The notes beneath the pieces were generated by a model, which saw only the letters and a program-made list of their open reading frames with translations, was not told the DNA's origin and ran no database searches. The position numbers and the translations under genes were made by a program. Positions 56,222-62,840 of a stretch of DNA of 64,000 bases are shown piece by piece. The DNA lies in NCBI RefSeq assembly GCF_020515695.1, contig NZ_JAIWJA010000008.1, positions 1-64,000 on the forward strand. Reading direction: 5' to 3'. The DNA is from Pseudomonas sp. MWU16-30317. GTDB lineage: Bacteria; Pseudomonadota; Gammaproteobacteria; Pseudomonadales; Pseudomonadaceae. Positions within the stretch are counted from its first letter, which is position 1. Each line of letters begins with the position of its first letter.

Positions 56222-56388
56222 CACCGTCTCCTTCAACTTGGTATGTTCGCGTTGGAGACCAGTCTAAAGGTAATGGTTCGATAGAAAGGCGCAAATGATG
56301 ACCTGCCATTATCGGTATCTTCGATGCGAATCCTTTAGTGAGGGGCTCGCCCCCGACCGATCGATGGGCCATCGGGCAAGTCTCCTCG

Positions 56389-57384
56389 CTAGAGAGAACG
56401 ATTAGCCCAGAAGGTTTGAGCTTTGGCGAATGCGCTATCGCGGTCTTCACCCAGCCCCCGCAGCGCCAATGCCATGGTTGAAATCAACGCCATCTGGCCA
56501 TAGCTGTCCTGGCTTTCACCCCGCCAGAACGCCAGCAGATGCTGTGGCTCCAGCGTCGCGGGTTTGACATGCCGTTGCGCCGACAGCATCGGCCACTCTT
56601 CATCCCAGCTTTGCCCGCCGTCAGTGCCATACAAGTGGCTTGGGCTATCGGGATTCACTTCGATCTCGCCACCATCGCCCTTGATCACGATGGCCCTATC
56701 GCCCAGCAGCCCGCTGGCATCGCGGTGCACCACCTGATACCCAGGGTGAAAAATGCTCTGCAACCCGCAGCTTGCACTCAGCGGGTTGAGAATCCGCGCC
56801 AGCGAGTGAATCGGCGAGCGCAGCCCCAAGGTGTTGCGCAGGTCGATCATGCGCTGTAGTTGCGGTGCCCAGTCTACCAACGGCATGAACGCCAAGCCCT
56901 TGGCGTCCAGCGCGGTACCGGTGGCCTGCCAGTCACGGCAAAGCGGAATGTCCAGCAGCCCCAGCAGTTGCTCGGTGTACAAGCGCCCAGCCGTGTGGGC
57001 ACCGCCGCCGTGCATGAAAATCCGTATGCCGTTATTGGCCAGGCATTTGGCTGCCAGCAGGTACCAGGGCAGATGACGCTTCTTGCCGGCATAGGTGGGC
57101 CAGTCGATGTCCACTTGCAGCGCCGGCGCTTGCAGGCGTTCACGCAGGGCTTCAGTGAAGCCCGCGAGCTCCTCCGGGCTTTCTTCCTTGTGCCGTAACA
57201 GCATCAAGAAGGCGCCGAGCTGCGCTTCTTCGACCTTCTCATCGAGCAGCATGCCCATGGCTTGCCGGGCTTCCTCGCGGGTCAGGCTGCGCGCACCGCG
57301 CTTGCCCTTGCCGAGGATGCGCACGAATTGCGCGAACGGGTGTTCGGCCGGGGTTTCGGTGACGAGAGCGATGGGTGTGGTCAT
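56389..57384 (-). CDS. TrpD2/YbiB-like glycosyl transferase family protein
   Basis: A 331-residue relative of anthranilate phosphoribosyltransferase. The glycine-rich GGGAHTAGRLYT loop and KGDGGEIEVNPD stretch follow the TrpD fold, but the protein belongs to the separate YbiB/TrpD2 branch, reported to bind nucleic acids rather than to make tryptophan. Its ATG overlaps the tusE stop by 4 nt, which ties it to the tRNA-thiolation operon. The catalytic role is unknown. Confidence 0.82.
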   Translation of the reverse strand: MTTPIALVTETPAEHPFAQFVRILGKGKRGARSLTREEARQAMGMLLDEKVEEAQLGAFLMLLRHKEESPEELAGFTEALRERLQAPALQVDIDWPTYAGKKRHLPWYLLAAKCLANNGIRIFMHGGGAHTAGRLYTEQLLGLLDIPLCRDWQATGTALDAKGLAFMPLVDWAPQLQRMIDLRNTLGLRSPIHSLARILNPLSASCGLQSIFHPGYQVVHRDASGLLGDRAIVIKGDGGEIEVNPDSPSHLYGTDGGQSWDEEWPMLSAQRHVKPATLEPQHLLAFWRGESQDSYGQMALISTMALALRGLGEDRDSAFAKAQTFWANRSL

Positions 57385-57716
57385 ATGCAATTGGTCGGCT
57401 TGGGCAGGCCCGCCAGCTTGGCGGCGAGTTTGGCGGGAGTGCCGTTGAACAGCAGATTGAGGTGCAGGGAGTTGCCCTTTTCCGGGCCCAGCTTGGCAGC
57501 GGTGTACTTGATCAGGGGACGAGTGGCAGGGGATAGCTCGAATTCGGTGTAGAACTGGCGCAACAGCTCGAGGATCTCCCAGTGCGCCGGGGTCAGATTC
57601 AAGCCGGCCTGCACCGCAAGCGCTTCGGCCACGGTCGTGGACCAATCGTTCAGATCTATCAGGTATCCGTCCTTGTCGAGGGCGATATGTTTATCGCCAA
57701 TCAGCAGCGTATTCAT
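57381..57716 (-). CDS. tusE: sulfur relay protein TusE (DsrC family)
   Basis: A 111-residue DsrC-like protein that takes persulfide sulfur from TusBCD to MnmA. The C-terminal penultimate cysteine (KPTNCI, Cys110) is the expected swinging-arm residue. The start at 57716 overlaps the tusB stop by 4 nt. Confidence 0.95.
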   Translation of the reverse strand: MNTLLIGDKHIALDKDGYLIDLNDWSTTVAEALAVQAGLNLTPAHWEILELLRQFYTEFELSPATRPLIKYTAAKLGPEKGNSLHLNLLFNGTPAKLAAKLAGLPKPTNCI

Positions 57717-58012
57717 AGCCAGGTGTTGACCTTGTCGAAATCGATAGAGAGTTGCACGAAGCCGGCGTAATCAAGGCGCTGTACCTGCTCGCTGGCGTTG
57801 ATGGCCCTGGCGCTGACATCTTCATCCAGTGCATACAGGCGCCCGCTTTGCGCCACTTCCAGCAGCGGCAGCCATGCGGTACTGCCAGTTTGCAGGGCGT
57901 GCACGGCGTCGCCACAGAGCAGCAGGCCATCGGTCGCCCCTAATACCCTGAGGCAGCTCGTCAACCGGCCATCGGTGAACGAGGAGTGGGAGACTACATG
58001 CAAGGTCGCCAT
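57713..58012 (-). CDS. tusB: sulfur relay subunit TusB (DsrH-like)
   Basis: A 99-residue protein with the DsrH fold, third member of the TusBCD hexamer. LLLCGDAVHAL holds the conserved region. Its ATG shares one base with the tusC stop. Confidence 0.9.
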   Translation of the reverse strand: MATLHVVSHSSFTDGRLTSCLRVLGATDGLLLCGDAVHALQTGSTAWLPLLEVAQSGRLYALDEDVSARAINASEQVQRLDYAGFVQLSIDFDKVNTWL

Positions 58013-58371
58013 TAGATCGTCACCACTATGTCGAAGCGGTCAATAAGGGCTCTGATGCCAGCGTCATCCAGCATCTGTGCATCCAGCGCCAGCGCTGTAT
58101 CACTCAGGCCACGCTCGGCCAGGCTGCTGGCGCAGACGAACAACTCGTCGACACCGAACATTGGCAGCGCTTGCAAGTTGGCCCCCAGATTCTTTTGCTG
58201 CACGGCGGCCGGTTGCTGTGCGGGCAGCAGTTGCAAGGCGCCATCGTCGAGAAACAACATTGCCAACGGCAGGTCGAACGCGCCGCCAGCCAGGGCGATA
58301 TCCAGCGCTTCACGAGGTCCAGGCCCGGACCAAGGCGCCTGGCGGCTGATGATCAACATCGACTTGGCCAT
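58012..58371 (-). CDS. tusC: sulfur relay subunit TusC (DsrF-like)
   Basis: A 119-residue DsrF-like subunit (MAKSMLIISRQAPW to RFDIVVTI); GVDELFVCASSLAERGL carries a cysteine in the usual region. The start at 58371 lies directly after the tusD stop; a longer frame to 58407 would overlap tusD. Confidence 0.9.
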   Translation of the reverse strand: MAKSMLIISRQAPWSGPGPREALDIALAGGAFDLPLAMLFLDDGALQLLPAQQPAAVQQKNLGANLQALPMFGVDELFVCASSLAERGLSDTALALDAQMLDDAGIRALIDRFDIVVTI

Positions 58372-58372
58372 A

Positions 58373-58765
58373 TTATTGTCCTCCAAAGCTGACGAGCCGG
58401 TCGGCAAGCTGTGCGGCCTCGTGCAACTGCCCCAGGCCCGAAAGCTCCCACGGCGCGGGCAAATTGACTGCAGTGCGACCGTAGCGCTGGGCTTCTTCGG
58501 TGTTCAGCACGCCGCGACGCAGCGCGGCGGCGATGCACACTACCGCATCAAGGCCATTGTCGGTCACGAACTGCCGCCACAGCGCCGGTACATCCAGTTC
58601 ATCCTGAGGTGTGACGACATTGCTGGAGGCACTGTGCACACCGTCCTGATAAAAAAACAGCCGGGTAATCTCATGCCCTCCCGCCAGTGCCGCTTGGGCG
58701 AACAGCAGGGCGCGGCGCGAGGAGGGCGCATGGGCGGGGGCGAACACGGCAATGGCAAATTTCAT
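58373..58765 (-). CDS. tusD: sulfurtransferase TusD (DsrE-like)
   Basis: A 130-residue DsrE-like subunit. The active cysteine is in DAVVCIAAALRRGV, and the conserved glycine/tyrosine features RLFFYQDGVHSA precede it. First gene of tusDCBE-ybiB-like, so the operon order is the standard one for gamma-proteobacteria apart from the added last gene. Confidence 0.94.
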   Translation of the reverse strand: MKFAIAVFAPAHAPSSRRALLFAQAALAGGHEITRLFFYQDGVHSASSNVVTPQDELDVPALWRQFVTDNGLDAVVCIAAALRRGVLNTEEAQRYGRTAVNLPAPWELSGLGQLHEAAQLADRLVSFGGQ

Positions 58766-58814
58766 CGGTCACTCGATCAGCAAATCTGAGGGAATGATAA
58801 AGCCTCATCCACGA

Positions 58815-58840
58815 AAAAGCCCGCCGAAGCGGGCTTTCTG
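58815..58840 (-). terminator. terminator of yccA
   Basis: On the minus strand AAAGCCCGC (58838-58830) pairs with GCGGGCTTT (58825-58817), with a TTCG loop and a TTTTTCG tail, about 40 bases after the yccA stop. Confidence 0.8.
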
Positions 58841-58878
58841 GTGATCAGCTGCCGTGGCCGAAGCCTTAGCGAGTTCCT

Positions 58879-59550
58879 TTAGTCATCACGACCCATGATG
58901 CCGAAGATCTGCAACAAGCTGATGAACAGGTTGTAGATCGAAACATACAGGCTGATAGTCGCCATGATGTAGTTGCGTTCGCCGCCGTGGATGATCGCGC
59001 TGGTCTGGAACAGAATGCAGACCGACGAGAACAGCACGAAGCCAGCGCTGATGGCCAATTGCAGGCCGCTGATCTGGAAGAACATGCCCGCAACGGTCGC
59101 GCCCAGCAACACGAAGAAACCGGCGGTGATGAAACCGCTGAGGAAGCTCATGTCCTTGCGGCTGATCAGCACATAGGCCGACAGACCACCAAACACCAGG
59201 GCGGTCATGGCGAAGGCCGAGCTGACGACTTCTGCGCCGCCGCGCATACCCAGATAGACGTTCAGCACTGGGCCGAGGATGTATCCCATGAAGCCGGTCA
59301 GGGCGAATGCCGAGACCAGGCCCCACGCCGAATCGCGCAGCTTGTTGGTCAGGAAGAACAGACCGTAGAAGCCGATCAAGACGATGAAGATATTAGGACG
59401 ACCCACATGCATCTGCTGTGCAACGTAAGCCATCACGCCGCTGAAGGCGAGGGTCAGGGCCAGCAGCCCATAGGTGTTGCGCAGGACGCGGCTAACTTCT
59501 AGCTGCTGAACCTGCGAGCTGTTATTAACGGCATAATCCTGTTCGCGCAT
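58879..59550 (-). CDS. yccA: Bax inhibitor-1 family membrane protein YccA
   Basis: A 223-residue inner-membrane protein with seven predicted helices, of the BI-1/YccA family; in E. coli YccA is a substrate and modulator of the FtsH protease. The N-terminal cytosolic segment MREQDYAVNNSSQVQQLE and the C-terminal SLLQIFGIMGRDD match the family. AAGGAG precedes the ATG at 59550. Confidence 0.92.
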   Translation of the reverse strand: MREQDYAVNNSSQVQQLEVSRVLRNTYGLLALTLAFSGVMAYVAQQMHVGRPNIFIVLIGFYGLFFLTNKLRDSAWGLVSAFALTGFMGYILGPVLNVYLGMRGGAEVVSSAFAMTALVFGGLSAYVLISRKDMSFLSGFITAGFFVLLGATVAGMFFQISGLQLAISAGFVLFSSVCILFQTSAIIHGGERNYIMATISLYVSIYNLFISLLQIFGIMGRDD

Positions 59551-59669
59551 GGCGAGCTCCTTAAAGGTTGGAACGAGATCGACGCCGTAGCGCCGGGCCG
59601 AAACCTGTGTCTGAAATGTTCGGATGCAAAGATCATAACAGAGCGGCGCCAATAGGCCACATTGAGAGT

Positions 59670-59697
59670 TTGACAGGTTGTTTCATTACGGTATTAT
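59670..59697 (+). promoter_or_regulatory. sigma-70 promoter of tRNA-Ser
   Basis: A perfect TTGACA (59670-59675) and TATTAT (59692-59697) are separated by 16 bases, about 70 bases before the tRNA. This is the best consensus promoter in the window. Confidence 0.75.
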
Positions 59698-59769
59698 GGC
59701 GCCCGCAACGCAGCTGGGGCCGTGGCCGAGAGGCTTCCCAGGCAGCCTGCAAGTGTCATCGCAACACTC

Positions 59770-59860
59770 GGGAAATTGGCAGAGTGGTTGAATGCACCGG
59801 TCTTGAAAACCGGCGGACGTTAATAGCGTCTCCAGGGTTCGAATCCCTGGTTTCCCGCCA
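59770..59860 (+). tRNA. tRNA-Ser (anticodon UGA)
   Basis: A 91-nt class II tRNA. GGGAAAT at the 5' end pairs with GTTTCCC before GCCA; the anticodon arm CCGGT-CTTGAAA-ACCGG has anticodon TGA; a long variable arm (GGACGTTAATAGCGTCT) and the T arm CAGGG-TTCGAAT-CCCTG follow. CCA is encoded. Confidence 0.97.
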
Positions 59861-59869
59861 ACATCATCG

Positions 59870-59898
59870 AAAAAGCCCCGCAAATGCGGGGCTTTTTT
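59870..59898 (+). terminator. terminator of tRNA-Ser
   Basis: A 12-bp stem AAAAAGCCCCGC / GCGGGGCTTTTT (59870-59881 and 59886-59897) with an AAAT loop and T6, ten bases after the tRNA. Confidence 0.92.
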
Positions 59899-60316
59899 GT
59901 TTCTAGGGGTTGGTCGTAGCAAAGCGGAAGCGGCCAGTCGGTTCCGCATCTTTTCCAATGCGTTCCACAACCCTGCGGCTTCGCCATTCGGCCTGCGCAA
60001 GTTGCCACGACCAAGCACAGCCCCTCAACGGGCACATCGCCCTCAGTCTGTTCGACAATACTGCGACTAACCCCCAAGCGACCTGGAATCCCAGACGGAC
60101 CATCGAGGTTGAAAAGCGTTCTACAAAGCCATCACCGAGGGCATCCACAGCAGTACAGGTGGGATGTCTAGATCAGCCTGATCGACACGAAGCGAGAGGA
60201 TTGGTCATTTGGCAATGGCGAGATGCAATGTAATCCCCCCGAATGATCCCGCGACCGCGACCGCGCTCCAGACAGATAAGCGGTAGATAAATTTTCTGAA
60301 CCGCCTTCCGCTCGAC
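59899..60316. other. gene-free stretch after tRNA-Ser
   Basis: About 420 bases with no accepted gene. Minus-strand open frames here overlap the terminator and tRNA and lack ribosome sites. A short GCGACC repeat occurs near 60250-60264. No integrase and no copy of the tRNA 3' end were seen in the remaining 4 kb. Confidence 0.55.
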
Positions 60317-60595
60317 ATGACCAACTCTCTGAAACCCCCGATTTATCAGGCCCTCAGAGAGGCTGGCATGCTGATAGCAACCGTTGAACAACAAAAACTG
60401 GCCATGCTCGCCATTATCCAGCAATTGTCGACCCAAGGGGTGGACCTGGTTGCTGTCGCCGAGGCCGCCAAGCTGCGTATTTTCGGCAGTCCGGACCTGT
60501 TCGAGCTGCCGGCAGAGTACCGGCTGCGTGCAGCATCGGCAGTGGATGAGCTGATAGGTGAAGCCATCAAGGACCCGACCGACAGCGCCAGATGA
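60317..60595 (+). CDS. small protein of unknown function (92 aa)
   Basis: A 92-residue, mostly helical acidic protein with no signal peptide or membrane segment. Codon usage (G/C at third positions) looks like a real Pseudomonas gene. No clear ribosome site precedes the ATG (TTCCGCTCGAC). I do not recognise a family. It is followed 49 bases later by another small gene. Confidence 0.55.
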   Translation: MTNSLKPPIYQALREAGMLIATVEQQKLAMLAIIQQLSTQGVDLVAVAEAAKLRIFGSPDLFELPAEYRLRAASAVDELIGEAIKDPTDSAR

Positions 60596-60644
60596 CGGTC
60601 GAGCCCGTGTCCTGCCCCCACAGATATCACTAAGAGGATCCATC

Positions 60645-60761
60645 ATGGCCGACGAAAAGCCAGAACCGCCCAAGGATGACACCCCAGCCCACTCCACGCC
60701 GCAAGAGCGAGAACGGTTGAAGGATTTCAACAAGGACGGTATCCCACCCGGGTCGAGTTGA
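60645..60761 (+). CDS. 38-residue hydrophilic small protein
   Basis: A 38-residue protein rich in Pro, Glu, Asp and Lys (MADEKPEPPKDD ... DFNKDGIPPGSS), without hydrophobic segments, probably disordered. AGAGGA lies 7 bases before the ATG, a good ribosome site, which is the main support. The frame is open upstream to 60558, overlapping the previous gene, but that start has no site. Function unknown. Confidence 0.6.
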   Translation: MADEKPEPPKDDTPAHSTPQERERLKDFNKDGIPPGSS

Positions 60762-60863
60762 TATTACCCTTCATCCTGCAATCGCAAAATCCGATCGAAC
60801 CCTTGCGCCAGAGCGTCTGTCGACTTTCCATACGCTCTGGCTACGAACCGCGAGGGATGGATT

Positions 60864-61514
60864 TTGCACAAGCTTGAGTCGCCCGGCACCCCCATCGTCT
60901 GGTCGGTATTTCCCTTGCTGGCCTTGGCCGGCGCCACCGACGCCTTGATGATCCTGCACAGCAAGGATTTGCTCGCGGTTTACATGACCGGCAATTCCAC
61001 CAAGCTGGGCGATTTTCTGGCGCAGGGCGCATGGTTCAAGGTTGGCGAAATCGCCAGTGTCATCGGTACTTTCGTGTTCGCCACCACGGTTGCAGCGTGG
61101 ATGGGTGATCGCATCGGTCGTGTGCGTAGCGGCGTACTGCTGCTGTTCGTGGGGGTGTTGCTGGCAATCGCTGCCCCCTTGGCCGCGCAAGCGACGGAGA
61201 AATACTCCCTGGCTACTGTCATGGTCATTGCCGCCGCCATGGGCACCCTCAATCAAGTCCGTGCCGACGAGCCGGGCGTCACCTTCGTCACTGGCCTGCT
61301 GGTAAAGCTGGGGCGTTGCCTGGCGGCAGGCAAGTTTGGCGGGGCGGCGGATGCCTTTTCGCGCTGGCTGTGCCTGTTGATCGGTGCGCTGCTAGGGACG
61401 CTGGTCGACGGCCGTCTCGGCGCCGCGACCCTGTTGCTGCTGGCTGCTCTGGCCGCCCTCGGCGCACTCACCGCGTGGCTGGTTCAGCCCAATGGCCGCC
61501 CGCAAGAATCCTGA
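60864..61514 (+). CDS. DUF1275 (YoaK-like) membrane protein
   Basis: A 216-residue membrane protein with about six helices of the DUF1275/YoaK family. The family signature GATDALMILHSKDLLAVYMTGNSTKLGD (here cited by its parts GATDALM and YMTGNSTKLG) lies near the N terminus. It starts at TTG with GAGGG 8 bases upstream; a nearby ATG at 60857 is out of frame. Transport role unknown. Confidence 0.82.
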   Translation: MHKLESPGTPIVWSVFPLLALAGATDALMILHSKDLLAVYMTGNSTKLGDFLAQGAWFKVGEIASVIGTFVFATTVAAWMGDRIGRVRSGVLLLFVGVLLAIAAPLAAQATEKYSLATVMVIAAAMGTLNQVRADEPGVTFVTGLLVKLGRCLAAGKFGGAADAFSRWLCLLIGALLGTLVDGRLGAATLLLLAALAALGALTAWLVQPNGRPQES

Positions 61515-61547
61515 TCTGTGGTTGCCAATCATCTGGAGAATATCCCC

Positions 61548-62801
61548 ATGTCCGACTCGAAGCTCTATCCGTTCGCCGCTCAAGGCCCCGGCACCGCCGA
61601 TGGCAAACGTCTGCCGACCTCAGGCCCTGCGAGGCCGGCAACCGAAATCGACCGCGGCGGGGTAAAAGACGGCAAGGTCGAATTCATCAACTGGCGTGGC
61701 GAAGCGGACCGGCCTGAACCCGCACCGCCCGCGCCCCTGCCACCGGCAGAAAGAGTCGGGTTCGCCATCGTCGGCCTGGGTCGCCTGGCGCTGGGGCAGA
61801 TCCTGCCGGCGTTTGCCCAATCGTTGCACGCCAAGCCGGTCGCATTGGTGTCTGGCAGCCCAGACAAAGCCAAAGCGGTCGCCGCGCAATATGGCATCCG
61901 GCAAGAGGCGGTGTATGGCTACGACCAGATTGAGGCGCTGGCCGATAATCCTGAGGTCCAGGCCGTGTACATCGTCACCCCCAACGGGCTGCATCTTGAA
62001 CAGGTGCAAGCGGCAGCGCGCGCGGGCAAGCATGTGTTGTGCGAGAAGCCCATGGCCAGTACTTCCGAGCAGGCGCGGCAGATGATCAAGGCCTGCGACG
62101 CGGCCGGGGTGCGGTTGATGATCGCTTACCGTTGCCAGTACGAGGATTTCAATAGCGCCGCTGCGCAACTGGTGCAGTCGGGTGAGTTGGGGCGCGTGCG
62201 GCTGATCGAGGCAACCAACGCCCAGGCCCAGGGCCCCGATGGTCAGTGGCGACTTGACGCCGCGTTGGCTGGCGGCGGCGCGCTGCCGGACATCGGCCTG
62301 TATTGCCTAAACGGCGTGCGCACCATGCTCGGTGAAGAACCGATCGAGGTCTATGCACAAGTGGTCAATCCTCAAGGCGATCCGCGTTATGCCCAGGTCG
62401 AGGAAACCATGAGCTTCATGCTGCGTTTTCCCTCCGGCGCCATCGCCAATTGCGCCACCAGCTACGGCGCTCACGAAACCAAGGACATGCGCCTGCGCCT
62501 GGAAAAAGGCTGGATCGAAATCGAGAACGCCTTTGCCTACAAAGGCCAGCGTTTGCGGGTGGCTCGACGCAAGGACAGCCTCGAATCCGTCGAAGAGCTG
62601 CGAGTAGGGGCGGGTAATCAGTTCAGCCAGGAGATCGACCACTTCGCTCAGTGCCTGCAGACCGGTGAGGCACCCCGCACCCCTGGCGAAGAGGGGTTGC
62701 AGGATCACTTGCTGATGGAAGCGATTTACCAGTCGGTGCGGGAGAATCGGCCAATACTGATCGAGTGGGAAAGCAAGCATCGCACCGCAGCACGCTCTTG
62801 A
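61548..62801 (+). CDS. glucose-fructose oxidoreductase-like enzyme (Gfo/Idh/MocA)
   Basis: A 417-residue NAD(P)-dependent sugar oxidoreductase. An unusual N-terminal extension (about 1-65, proline-rich near its end) precedes the Rossmann fold with AIVGLGRLALGQILPAFA; the VLCEKPMAS motif and YRCQYEDFN follow, then LAGGGALPDIGLYCLNGVR in the C-terminal domain. These segments resemble Zymomonas glucose-fructose oxidoreductase closely. No Tat signal is present, so it is predicted cytosolic. GGAG lies 10 bases before the ATG at 61548. It follows the DUF1275 gene by 33 bases. Confidence 0.83.
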   Translation: MSDSKLYPFAAQGPGTADGKRLPTSGPARPATEIDRGGVKDGKVEFINWRGEADRPEPAPPAPLPPAERVGFAIVGLGRLALGQILPAFAQSLHAKPVALVSGSPDKAKAVAAQYGIRQEAVYGYDQIEALADNPEVQAVYIVTPNGLHLEQVQAAARAGKHVLCEKPMASTSEQARQMIKACDAAGVRLMIAYRCQYEDFNSAAAQLVQSGELGRVRLIEATNAQAQGPDGQWRLDAALAGGGALPDIGLYCLNGVRTMLGEEPIEVYAQVVNPQGDPRYAQVEETMSFMLRFPSGAIANCATSYGAHETKDMRLRLEKGWIEIENAFAYKGQRLRVARRKDSLESVEELRVGAGNQFSQEIDHFAQCLQTGEAPRTPGEEGLQDHLLMEAIYQSVRENRPILIEWESKHRTAARS

Positions 62802-62806
62802 AGAAC

Positions 62807-62836
62807 ACAGGGGAGCAGCACTGGCCGCTCCCCTGT
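62807..62836. terminator. hairpin between the convergent GFOR-like and GH3 genes
   Basis: ACAGGGGAGC (62807-62816) pairs perfectly with GCTCCCCTGT (62827-62836) across a 10-nt loop. It lacks a T tract but lies exactly between the two convergent stops. Confidence 0.55.
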
Positions 62837-62840
62837 GAAG

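Noticed and set aside
59820..60148. Minus-strand frames ending in RFATTNP-like sequence
   Set aside because: They overlap the tRNA-Ser 3' end and its terminator and have no ribosome site.
60173..60733. 186-codon minus-strand frame
   Set aside because: It is antisense to the two small plus-strand genes, whose codon usage and, for the second, ribosome site are better.
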